Part shown: one piece after another, positions 47,503 to 60,400 of the stretch | Numbering within the stretch: the first letter of the stretch is position 1 | Layout: every line of letters begins with the position of its first letter | NCBI GenBank assembly: GCA_013397115.1 | Contig: VWZW01000996.1 | Coordinates: forward strand, 1,999,611 to 2,063,610 | Length of the DNA: 64,000 bases | Direction: 5' to 3' | Source of the DNA: Edolisoma coerulescens | Taxonomy: Eukaryota; Chordata; Aves; Passeriformes; Campephagidae | Position numbers and translations under genes: made by a program | Notes under the pieces: model-generated | Databases searched by the model: none | The model's input: only the letters and a program-made list of their open reading frames with translations | Told to the model about the DNA's origin: nothing

Positions 47503-50500
47503 ATAAAAACTTACAATTTTCTTCCTTTCTCAAAGAAATGTTTTCTTGGCTGTTTTTTTATAATGATAACTAGCAAAATGCATGCTTTTGTAGATTACTG
47601 TTACTCAGTTATGCTACTGAACATTAAGGAACAATAGGCTAACAAAACTGAGAGTTACTCTTTAGCACTTTCTTATTTAGGAGGAGAAAAACTTCTCAGA
47701 ATATGGAGCCTAAGAACACAGTTGCAGGCATAGAAGGTGGAGAAGCTTTCAAGTACCGCATTTAATAATCTGCAAATCCAGATTCTTCAGCAAATATCCA
47801 CATCAGCTAATTTTTTTTCCCAACCACATCACTTCAAAGCTTAATGTCAAAATTAATCCTTCCTGTCGCTTATGACATATTTTATCTAATATACTAACTT
47901 TTTCCAGGAAAGAGCAGCACAATATTACTGCTTTAAAGCATCATATTTTTACTCCCAAATTTCTAAGCTACTGGAACTTAAATTGCAACACAATTAAATA
48001 TAGAAGCAGATGAAATATAAATAACTTCATCTGAATGACTGTAGCAGAAACATCTTCCCTGTTTATCTGTATTTTACAGGATTTAGGGTTTAAAAATTTA
48101 AGCTGCCTTCCAATGTATCTAGTTGATGTGACATCTTCAGCCAGTTTGGTAACCTTTCTGACAGCCCTTGAACAAATGAAATAAAGTTAAGCAGCTGAGA
48201 CAAACAGTTCAAGAAATATATCCAAGAGAGCTAGCCAAGGCTTTTGCTGAGATGCAAGTATTTTATTGGTGCAATTAACATCCTTGTTATAGCAGATTTA
48301 ATTTGTGAAAACCTTTGGAGGAAGCTTTAAATAACTGACATCCTTCCCCTTCAATTAAAATGTGACAGCTTAAACTATACACATACTGGCTATATACCCT
48401 GGCTAACAGCCTGCTGACTGCTAGAAATATTAGAAACTGAACCAGGACAGCTTTACTGACTGCCTTTGCACTGGAAGAGAGCCTGAAGGGACGTAAGTCC
48501 AATGATCCCACATTCGCAACCTCCTCCTCCAGGTGATGTAGTGCCTTTCTAAAGGCATTTTTCTCCTAACATCCTTTCCAATACTTCACACTCCTCCAAA
48601 GGAGAAGCAGCATATGGCTTGTGACAGGAAAAGGTTTAAATATAGGTAGGAGTAGGAAGCAAGCTAACACATGCTTTCTGTGGTTTCCTCTTCTCCTGCC
48701 AGGGCAGGACAAGGAAAACATCCCCAAGGCCACAGCTTCCAAGTACCTACTACTCTCATTTGCTTCTGCAAACTAGTTTTTGTTGTGTTATTTTACATCT
48801 AAATAGAGAGGGAAAAGGTGGCCCTGGAAGTAGCCAGATTGTGTGTCCAGGAGGATGAAAAAAATTGCAGAAGCAATAAAAACTTTCTGGCATTTAAGGG
48901 AGGCTGCATGTGAGAAAATGCAAGTCCTACCATTCTGGGCCAATGCTAAAGCCTCTCTAAGGTATGCCAAGGAGCAGGATTACATTTAACCTCTTCCAAG
49001 GAACCTCTTGAGTACAAATTACAAGCTCCTATTCCACTTCTGAGAGTTAAAAGCTTATTTGGACTACAAGAGAACTTGTAGTAGCTAATCATAAAGCATA
49101 ATAGCTGAGAGCTTAAGCAAACTCCAGAAATAAGTATAACTATGGTTTCTGACCAATGAGAGACGCAGCCAAAAAAAGGTTCAGCAGAATCATGCAGTCT
49201 TGCACCATGCTTTCCCCAATTACATGGGAACTTTTTGTTTTGGTTACAAACCATGTGAAATGCCTGAGCTTTAACACTTGCAGAAATTACTGAAAAGTAT
49301 TTGGAAATCTTAAGACTCTGCTTTCAAGTCGTGCTTAAAGAAAACCCTTCAGAATGCATTACTGGAACTGCTGCTCATCATTTCCTTTTTGGTTTATGTG
49401 CTTTTACGTTTTTTTTTTTTTCAAATTTAGATTTGGAACCACAAAATGCAAATAATATTCCAAAATGAATAATAACTTTGTTTCTCAGCCTGTACACATG
49501 CTAGATGTCAAAGAACATTTATTACAGTCAGTGCTTCCTTAGATTTTAGGTTCTTTTCTACCGCTATTTAAATGTGCAACAGTGGAAAAGTGAAGGGACA
49601 GATTTACCTTTTTTATTTGATAACAAAGATGAAAAGTCAAAGAAAAAAAGGTCAGTCACTTTAAACAATACATTTCTTTAAGTAAAGTCATAGTCCTGAC
49701 TGACTACTCGATGGACCAATGTCTGGCTATAAAAAACCAAGCTTTAGATCCAATTTGGGATCTCTTAAAAATAGGCATATTAACAAATGGAGAATAATTT
49801 TTACGTTATCAGCCCAGGATGTTTATTCCTGATTATACATCCATGTTAATCTTTAATACATTAAAAATAGCTCTTGCATAACACAATACTTGTACATGGT
49901 GCCTGAAGGTTATGTTCCACAGAAGTATTCTGGTGTTTCCAATAAAGGCTTAAAGGACTGTGCGTAGATAAGGAACCCTAAACCAGAAGGTTCTACATGG
50001 TTGACTTTGAGCCACTGTAAAGTGAGAATATATGTAACTTTGGGGTTTTTTTTAATCAATTGTATTATCTGAATGATGGCCTGGATGTCAGGAATTCTCA
50101 TGTTCTGATTCACTGCTCAGAGGACAGGACCAGTGCTTTGGGGACTAGCGTCAGCTCCAGCCGATCAAGAAATCTAGGATGTAGTTTGGACCTTTCCACA
50201 CGGGGAATCAGCAAGCAGTCAGCTGCCAAACATCTGCTTTCAGAAAGGCAGAAAGCAGCAGAAATGTTCTGGTAAGAAAGCAATTCCAGTTTCTGAGGAA
50301 AAGGGATTTTTTTTGGTATGCCTGGTTTCCAGAGGCAGACTCTGACCCTCTTCTAACATGCCAAACGACTCTGATATGACAGAGGTGAGGCCATTCCATG
50401 ACACCCTCTGAACAGTGAGGTAGGCTTGCTCTTCAGACTGAGGAGACTTCTGGGGTGCAGCACAGCTCTCCTCCTGCTCGGGGGGCTCTCTGTCTAATGA

Positions 50501-53500
50501 AAAAAAGTATGTAGGAGGCAGTGTGAACCTGGACCTTACGTCATGGACAGAGTAAAGCAGAACCACGCTGAAAACCATTCCTGGTCTCTCTCATACTACA
50601 AGTACCAACGAAGGACCTAGTTTATTTTCTGACATCAAGAAACAATCTCAGTGGATTTCACCTTGTAAAGACAAATCTGTCACCTACCTTTGATCTGAAA
50701 ACTAGAACAGTGCAATTTGTGCAGCTTATTTGTGCAAAACAGAGCAATTTGGCTGAACTCGTGTTAGAGCTATATAAAGCTTGCACTGAACAACTAAAAT
50801 AGACTGGTATTCTGATGGGTACGTGAGGCAATCTCCCATGGAAATTTCCTTCCTGTTGCAATCCTAATTGAAACAATATGAGAGTAAATAACTGTTAACA
50901 CTCAACTGCTCCCATCACACAATTTGTTCCAAAGCTTTCTCAACCTCCTTGGATCATTAACAGTCTTGGAAAAAAAAATTGTGAAAGAGTCTTAATGAAT
51001 GGAATTTCTCCTCTCTTTATATACCACAGTTGGGGCATGGTATATACATGTATATAAATGTAACAATGAGACTTACAACGACTTTTGTCCCCAGTCACTT
51101 TCTTACTGAAAAGGTGAGGATACAGTGCTCCACATCACCAATTCCAACCTTCTTGAAAAGTTAAGAAAACTGAAGGACTATCCTCCATCAAGTCTGTATT
51201 TTGTTGTGGTGTTTCAGGGGTTTTTTTACAGTGCTTACTCTTTGCAGCATTATGTCACACAAAAGCCAGACTCCATGATCCTCTCTCTGCAAAAGAGTTG
51301 TATCTCAGCTTATTTCTGAATTTTTTATGTTTGCATTTAGTTAGGCTGATTCTTGATATTCTTTTGAAGTGCAGTTTAGCTGGACCCATAAAGACACATG
51401 ATAAACTCCATTTGATAAAAACAGTTAACAACCAAAATCAAATAAAATTGGCTGTTTCTGTGAAGTCTAATTGTTAAATAAAACATATGGTCCACAATGC
51501 TGTCCCTTTAAAGTGTTATGTATTTTATGAGACCTCTGTCCCTGTTAGGCCCATTTATCTCTGCCCACATCTGGCAAAGAATTTTGATCTTCACATGTCA
51601 GCTCATACTTAAAAATAAAGTCTGTTTATTTTAAACCTATTAAACAAGTTCATAATACTGAATGGATTCAGGGTACCAAATTTGCTTCTGTCTCAAATGC
51701 AGCCTGTCCAAGCTGATAGTTTCAAACTGAGAAATGCCGAAAAGTGATTAAAAACTGCTGCAGTTTCTCTACTCTGTAAAGAAAATTAAGAGACCAAGCA
51801 GCCATTACCACCACACAGAGCTGGAAACTTCAAAGGGAAATGGAAGTGTGTGTGGACAGATTAACCTGTCTTTACAGGTAATCTAGGTGTTAACCACTGA
51901 AAATCCGAGAAAATCTGAAGAAATGCCACAAATTTTTTTCTAAATAATATGTATCTCAGAGGGTATCATTGAATTTCACATTTACATTTAAGATAAATGT
52001 CAATTTTTTAAGAGGTGACAGACTTTTCCTCTCAAAGGAAGTCATATCTGCCCTTAATACATGCTAACATTCTAAAAAGTATTTGCTGTATATTCAGAGT
52101 AACTACTAAAATTTAGGCTATAAAAGCCTGTCCTTTAAATTCAGTAAATGAGTTATCATTTCCCTTCTGAAACTCTATTTGACAAACAGATGCATTTATC
52201 TGGAAATACCTTCTCAATAATGAGATCAGTCACTTTCAGCTATGCATGGCCCAATCTAACCATCGTGTCTTGAATTCAAATGCAGCTGAATGCATTTTTC
52301 ACAGATGGTAATAAAAAGGGTAATGCACTCTTTACTACAGAGGCGTGACTGAATTCATTGAAGCTGTGAAATTACTTCTAATGCTATTGGAAGGCCTTTC
52401 TCTTGAAAATGAAATTACTTTGACTGAACTGTGCAGGGAATTAACAAACTCTAGTATTTCTTAACATCTCTGAATTTACAGAAATAGACTAGATTTTCAT
52501 CTACCTTTTCCATAACATCAGGGGAACATCTATCACACTCCTGGCTCTAGATGCTTACGGCCAACACGTGTAAGTCCCTCCTAGGTCTACTCTGACCTGA
52601 AAAGCATCTCCTTAGGGCTCTCTTCTTGCAGAAGGAGGCTTGGCACTGGACTTCACCAGCTCTCCAGACTGTATACAATATCTAGTCCATGTGTCCTGTC
52701 TTCACTGTCTGCTCTTAAGGTACAAAGGAGGACCAACAGGTCTGCTGAGGCTCACCTCTTCATAACTCTAACACTGCTGTGCCAGGAAGATGCTCTGTCT
52801 CCTGGTGTTTGTTCAGAAGTAAGAATATGAGACCATGAGTAAAGGAGCAGCTAACTGCATCAACATCCGCCATCCTTCTTGAAGATGACCTGAGAAAGAA
52901 ATCTCTATTTTTAGAGCCACTTCTACCCCCGAAGGCTAGGGTTCCTCTGTAGTTCCTCTTGTTGGTCTGTCAATCCATCTGGAGGGAAACTACAGTACTC
53001 CAGTGCTTAAAATACAACAGAAAACACAACATTTTTATTGAAAACATGAATGGAAGCAGTGCTTCTGAACATTCGGAACTTCAAAAGCAGTAGAACCATG
53101 CTGCTTGCAGAAAACTGAATGTTTGAGAAGTCAGGCATTAACATTTTTATAGCAAAACCAGATCCCCACCAAATTTGTGGGTCTTAAGTCATAAAGGTCC
53201 CATGTCCTGGTGAGCTTAAAGGAAACCGCCCTTTCTGCATACATGAAGCTTCATTCCTTTTTTCCCCCCACATTTCTGGTAGTTCTCATCACTTCTCAGC
53301 CAAAAATATCTTACAGAAAGAGACACTCCTCCATATCCCTAGCCCAGAAAATCCATGTGGAAAAACTTGATGGCACCTTCAACAATGTAAAATAATGTCC
53401 ACTCTTCTAAGGAAGAGCACCACCTTGGATGTTGGTTTCTCCCCAACCAATAGGTTTAAAATAAAAGTTACATGCAACTCCTACAATTAAAGGCTGCTCA

Positions 53501-54357
53501 AATGAGGAAATAGTTCATGACACAACAGCTCTGTTTTCAGATCACAGCTTTGCCAACCTTTCTGGACTGACATCTTCAAAAAAGTTCAGCCACTGCTATG
53601 AAAGAAATACATTTTTGCTTGGGTTTTGGATTTGATTAAAAAATAAAATCACCACAAGCAACTCTTTCAAGGCATCTGGAAATGCCTCACACAAGTTCTT
53701 CAGCTTGCCCTCACTCTTAATGTCTGTGGCATATTTCTAATAAAACTGCTTTTTTCAAAAATCCCTGAAGTTATGAGAAGGTCACATAAAACTGTAATCT
53801 ACTACAATAAGTATTTGGAAGAAAAGATCCAATAGCACGTTCTTCAGTTCCTAAGTTTGTAGGAAAACAAGTAACAGCTTATTCTTACAATGTTTTGCAA
53901 TTATTTGAAGTTGCTACTTCATAGTAAAGTATGCTTGCTGGAAGAGGACAGGTGACATCCTACACACTTTTCTATTAAAGCACATTTCAAAACAGCTCAT
54001 GAATAAATGAAAGAACATTTGCCTTGGTAAAAACCAAAATTTACAAAAAAGCTTTCATCTGGAAACAAGACCTAACCATAGTGCTCTTCAGATTAACCTT
54101 CCCAGTCAAATTTTGGGCTTGTAGCCAATTTCAGGAAAATTCCTACATGAGCCAAGTCCCTGAAGTCAATGAGAGTTGTCCAAGAACACCTGAAAGGCCC
54201 ATGCCTTTAGAAATCAGCTTGGAAAGAATCACCACATGTATAAGTTTTTAAACATGTATAATCAGCAGAATAATGTAGTTCTGTGCAAGAACTGGCATTT
54301 TTGTGCCAGCCCAGTGTTGTAATGTATTTGAACCTTTCAGTGTGCCCCAGCCAAACC

Positions 54358-54432
54358 NNNNNNNNNNNNNNNNNNNNNNNNNNNNNNNNNNNNNNNNNNN
54401 NNNNNNNNNNNNNNNNNNNNNNNNNNNNNNNN
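54358..54432. other. Assembly gap (75 Ns)
   Basis: A run of 75 Ns is present. Sequence on both sides (CCCCAGCCAAACC before, AGTCAAGTTTTTTGTTG after) is ordinary intron. Two apparent open frames across it are artefacts. Confidence 0.99.
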
Positions 54433-55602
54433 AGTCAAGTTTTTTGTTGTTTAGCAGCAGCCCAGCTGTAACACTGGGCTATTGTGTCCAACCAGGAACT
54501 GCAGCTCACAAGGCGGCAGCATGACTGCAAGGGCACAGACAAAGGCTGTTTACAAGCCGAGAAACAACCTGAAGTAAGGTACTTTATTAGAAATTATAGA
54601 TATAATCCCATGTTCTCAGCAGGGGATCTAGAAGGAAAGGCTTAGAGGAAAGGAACTTATCTATGCAATAGACAAAGAGCTGGACATTTAAAGATGATCA
54701 GTCCCACAGACAGGAGGCTGATGTTTGCTGAAACAGGACTCGTCTTGTTCAAAGCAGCCATCAGCACCATAGTTGCAGACTCCTTTATGTGAAACTGCAG
54801 AACCAGCTACAAAAAATTCACTTATGCTTGATCACATCCAATCTATTTCACAAGGTCTAAGTGTTCCCATGTATCATTTTTTGCAGGCATGGATGTTTTT
54901 GCTTTATACCACTGTGTGTGGGAATTCTTGGGATACACAGTGAAAGATGCAACACATAAACATTAGATACTTAGACTCTGAAACAGCAAAGTGAAAGTCA
55001 CTTATGCTTGAGAAAATATAATTATGGTAGAAGCTGCAGGGATATTTTATTGAGACCCAATCATCCTTCACTGAAAAGCTGGAGAAATACACAAGCATTA
55101 GAGCTCCCTAAAGACTTGAAATAGGCACTTTTGTTAATCTGGACTATTAAAAATTGCCAGTGACTAAATTTATTCTTGAAAATAACTGATCTTGTTTATA
55201 GTCCTAATAATCATTCTGCACATCAAGTCAACCCACCTCCATCAGTAACTTTTCTTTTTTTTAATTTACTCATCTCTAAAACAACTACCTCTAGTCTAAT
55301 CATATCACTTTATTTCCAATCTGTTTCTGGGGCACAACGAAATAATGCCTTTATGAATGGAATTTCCATGCTTGAGCTATTCAAAAACATTTTCATGCAA
55401 CAGCATCTTTTAATGAGAAATTTTGATGTAGTTAATGTCCCCTCATTCCTTAGCCAATACCACCTGTTAGTTTATACTCTGGAGGTTCAAGCAAGAGATG
55501 TGCACTGATGTATTCTGGCTGAGATCATCCAGGTTGACAGAAAAAAAGCTACTGGGTAACAAAGAACTATCAGAGCACTCTGAGCTACCTCGTCAAAAGA
55601 TT

Positions 55603-55620
55603 GGGNGGGGGGGGGGAGGG
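55603..55620 (+). repeat. Poly-G run with an ambiguous base
   Basis: GGG, an N at 55606, then nine or more Gs and a final AGGG. The N likely marks unresolved homopolymer length. The run could form a G-quadruplex. Confidence 0.85.
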
Positions 55621-57370
55621 CATGTCTCTGGTTCTCTGTGGGACTCGAATCTGTGAGTGCCTACATGTAATATACTTTAAAAAATCAGTGCTGTATTTCG
55701 GGGTTTTTCCTTCATGTTATTCAAACTATGCAGACAAGTGGTGACATGGATAACAGGAGGTATGACACCCAGGAAGGTATTCAGATAGTTACTTATATTG
55801 TAAATTTGTAGCTGTAGTGCTATGTCTGTAAGCAAACCTGCAACTAATGGTGTTTGGGGTGAGAAATAACATGATTCAAGAAACAGAAGGAGTGTATTTG
55901 TCAGAGTCACTGGTTAATTATTCAGGAGCCTGATTATCATACAGGACACTAAAAGCTTCCCTTTCCTATGAGTGGCCACTAATCATTCCTCCAGAAGACT
56001 CCCATGGAAGCATTACTATTCCCCCATGGAGCAGGGGAAGTGCCCTGCTTTTGCCCTTAGCTTTAACCTATGTTGCTGTCCTCTCCGAAATGGCACTCTG
56101 AAATTTTGTTATGTATAGTTTTAAGTCACATCAATTTTCTAGCTTCTTTAAGACCAGCAAGAGAACTGAAGGATTGTTAAAATCTTCACCTACTCACTCT
56201 TTGCCACAGTGAACTGGGGCAAGGGCTTAGAATTATTCTTGATGTTCAGTTTTAAGTCTGCTTGCGTGTAAAAAAGCAGCTGGGAGGCAAAGGCAAGATT
56301 AAGGAAGGTAGAAGCCTTCTTTGCCTTAAAATTAATTAACTAATCTGTCAAAACAATCTTGCAATGGACATGATGTTCAAAGATAACAAACTGAATAGAA
56401 ATTTTTGAGAGGATTAATTTTACATAGTTGCATACTCTGAGGCTCATATTAAACACATTCAAAGCTCTTTAGATAGATATGACCATCAGCAGTGACCTAC
56501 AACAGCAGCCCGGTACTGCATTAAGAAGCAGAGAAGCAATAGTCAGGAGACTTTCAAGGACAGATATTAACTTTATAATCTGATATATGAACTTTACCTG
56601 TATTAACAGTAAAAAAGAATGTGTTCTCTGCTACTATTACTAGTGGATTGACAGAGAAGAATAAATTAGAAATTGATAATTATGTAAATGTCATAAGCAT
56701 GTTTGCACATTTGAAAACGTGAGGCACTAGAAAATGCTGTTGAACCAATTAAAAATGTTCCAGAGATTAAAGTATGTTTATCTGGAGTGTACTTTTCACA
56801 GCAGTTTTTACCGGGTTTAAGTTTACTTTGCTCTTAACCAGGCAATCCACCAGCTGTAGCAGCAGCCATGCAATAACAAGCTTCCTTCACCAGCAATTTG
56901 TCTCACTTCCAGCTGTAAATGACTCAGCTGTCCATATCAGGCTCCAGGAGTCACTTCACTAATATTACAGCCTTTTACCATCCAGCACAGCATCCTTTCC
57001 CTCTATAGTAGAGGTTGGGGTTTTTATCTGTTTGAGGGTTTTTTGTTACTCATACCTTCCTTCTGAAACACAATACAATTGTGTTGGTCACCGAGGAGAC
57101 CAGCTTTCACTTCTCATTGGCAGTATGACTTAAAAATAAATTTATGCCAGGTCATGTGTTTTAAAAAAAGGGGGGTGTGAAGGTGAAACTAAACTTTAAA
57201 TGCAAAGGAATTTTGAGAAAGTAAAAACATTAGAACAGCAGAACAGCTTTATTAAAATTGAAATGAACATCATGCATTAGTATTTTCACATGAAATTTTC
57301 TGTTTAAGCTGCTATTCAAGAAACAGTTGTTACCAGAACATACATTTTTAAAAAATTGTTAATATCACTA

Positions 57371-57412
57371 CAAAAAAAACCCCAAAAACACCAAAACAAA
57401 AAACCCCAAACT
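57371..57412 (+). repeat. A/C-rich low-complexity tract
   Basis: A-runs interrupted by CCCC and CC (AAAAAAAACCCCAAAAACAC and onward). Same character as the tract at 43165. Confidence 0.85.
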
Positions 57413-60400
57413 AGTCTTGGTGATACTTCTAAAATGTGAAACTTGGAACAAGCAATATGAACAGGAATGAAGTTAAAATTTTTATAAATCTGATAGCTGT
57501 ATCTAAAAAGCTGAGCTCCTGGCAGCAAGCAATCAAAAGAATGAATGACTGCTTTTTTCTTTTCAAGTTTTAGTTTCAGGCCAGTGGCTTGTGGGAAGCA
57601 GTAGGGTTAAAGGGACTATTATCCTTTTTCCCCTGTGGTCAGAATCATGACTCTTCACAACTGATAGTACTGCATGTGGTACCAACGACTCCTGCAAAAA
57701 CCAAAGATTATAATCCTGGATTGGTATAATTTCAAGGAGCTGAGAGAAACAGAAGAGCAACAGATAGGACATAAGAAAATAATAAGCGGTAGCCTTCAAT
57801 ACCCATATGGTAAAAAGTCTGGAAAAGCCCAAAAATTTGAAAAGTAATGCATCTGTTAACAATCAGGAAGGGATCTCACAGGGATCTGTGTTCTTTACTG
57901 CTGTGGGCAGCTCTGATTTCTGTACCAGATTTCCCATTACCTTCATGGTGTGGTTCCCAATCCCACCTACACTGTGATCGCTCACAGGTGTTAACTAGAG
58001 AAAACATCCCTTCAAGAAGTGTGCTCCCCTGGAAGAACACACTGGGTGCATACCACAAAGCCACGCAAACTTCTACTGGCATGTAGATTTGCTGTTTTCT
58101 TAGGTCTCCAACTGACAATAGCAATCCATACTGAAACTGAATTAGAAACCTGTCACATCCTTACTCACCTGTTTATTCAATTGAGCTGAAAGATATTTTG
58201 ACATTTTAATAGGAACAGTACAGGTGGAAACAAAAAACTTCCAGAGTATTACTTTTATGACATAGTAAGAGACTGCCATATTTGTTAGTAGGATGACACA
58301 AAGCAGTAACAGAGTAGCAAAGCAGTGTGATCTTCTAGCAGCTGGTGATCCTACAGAAAAACACTGTGCAATTCAGACAATGATTTGTGTGCCTTGGATC
58401 CTATTTCGGAGCAGGGCTCTCTGGACAGAGTCTTAAGTTGTTCACTGAATAGTCCCCTGAAACCAACCCAAAGCAATTAAACCCGGGATGAAAGCATGAA
58501 GCAGACTCTGCATAGTTTCATGCAGGGCTCTTGTGGGTGCATGACAACAGCCCTTCCAGGAGCAGTGATCCATTACAATTCATGTACACTGCTCCCTGAA
58601 ACACGGCTGGGGAGCCCACGTGGCAGCAGTACGCTCAAGTGAATTCACTGACCTGTGTAACAGGACACTATTAAGCCTACTCTTTATTTCTAACCAACCA
58701 GCCCAGGACAGGGCTGAGTGCTGTGTTTCCACAAGGACAGCAACAACCTGTGGGACTCCACACAATATTCTGAGCTTTCCACAGAGCTACGGTAAGAATT
58801 TTAAAATCTGCAACATGAGTGTCAAAGCTAGTGGAACTCTGCCAGAGTTTTTCAGGCGATGGTAAACTACATGTATAAAGTCTAACAGTAGAATTGCAAA
58901 GCATAACAGCAGGACCAAATAGCTAAAAGAATCTCCAGTATTATAGGCTGGGTCGGTAAACAGTGAAATAGCATTGCAACGTTTCATTTTGATACTTCAA
59001 GCTTAGCATAATAGGAAAGCTTATGATAATCCAGATAATAATGGGAGTCTTGCAGATTTGTTACTTGATAGGTAATGAACAGCATATACATATACATTCC
59101 TGCCTTGCTGAAGTTGACATTTCTAGAAGTAAGATCCTAAAGCATCCCCTCTGTTGTGCTGCAGAAATACAAGAATTAATTGTCTTCTCAAAATCTAACC
59201 TTTTTATGGTGGTCAGGTGAGAACTCTGGGCAGAAGCATATCAAATAGGTTGTAAAATCTTAAAAATTTAAACTCAGATAAGAAATAAAAAGGTACCAAA
59301 ACTAAGCTCCTGTTCAGCTTACTACCGATGGTATTGTTAAAAATCGGTTTTAACCTCTAATTTTCACTAAACATGAAGTTCTCTTTCAAACTCCCATACA
59401 ACCACAACCAGCAAGACTATGATTTTAAGTAAAACAGATGAAATGCAGAACAGTGAGCAATCATACAGAAACAAAATACTTGGTTACATAAAGAAACACA
59501 AAACTCAAGCAAACCTAGCAGTCTGGGCTGGTCTCCATGTTTCTCACACTCGCAACTGTAATGCTATATATTTTAAGGACAACATACATATTGAACAAAG
59601 GGGAAAAAATTTCCCTAAACAACTCCACAGTATTCATACAGATCGACTGACAGCTCTATATAATTTTTTTTACATCACCTTCTTCTGTGGTGATTTCAGC
59701 AGACAGAAGGTCACTATGGAAGAAACTTATTCATTTTGTAAACTTCACACTATCCTACTACACGGCAGATACTATTTTTAGTTCTCCCTAGCACTAAGCA
59801 GACAGGGAATGCAAGGCACAGTGCCAGGATGTAAACCCACTCCTTCTGAGCTGGCTTTAATCATGTTGCCTTGCTCCCACTCTGCTACCATGCTTAGCAA
59901 ATTTTCTCAAGGCTAAATCTGAATATATGTACACATATGCCATGGAGAATCTGGGTGTGTTTCTTCATGAATAATTTGAATAAAAGTATGGAGTGTTGCT
60001 CCTACTGAAAGGCTCACTTGATTTTCTTTTGGCAAGGTTCACCCAAAAAGCTGCTGCTGAAGAAGAGCCAACATCTTGCATCTATTTATAATGTAGTTGG
60101 TTTACAAAAAAAGAGTATCCTCTTTACAAGTTATTTTTTGTACTGCTAAAGCTTGCAGTTGTGCTGCACAGAAAATTGACGCCCTCACTGAGTATGACAT
60201 TAAGTCAGGCCAGAAGTATTATCTACAAAAGGGATACTTGTTTGAAATTGTTCTCCAAAAGAAAAACAAGTCTTGTATGCAAGCCTAAACAAAATTTTAC
60301 AGAAAGAGCAATATTTTCCATAGAAAGCTCTCTTATCAGTTGTTACGGGATTTGCACATCAGAGCAGCGTTTCAAGACCTTAAATTATGTTCTTGGTTTT

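Noticed and set aside
50100..50272. Plus-strand exon-like block with CTCAG before and gtaaga after
   Set aside because: The upstream sequence is a weak acceptor, and the block overlaps the minus-strand candidate at 50243-50493. Support is too thin for a separate call.
54283..54524. Open frames across the N gap
   Set aside because: They exist only because Ns contain no stop codons.
59419..59781. 120-codon plus-strand frame
   Set aside because: Lys/Asn/His/Ile-rich AT-driven composition, no known motif; probable chance frame.
60097..60288. 63-codon plus-strand frame considered as an exon
   Set aside because: The translation looked briefly protein-like (QKIDALTEYDIKSGQKYY) but there is no convincing acceptor or donor and no known family.
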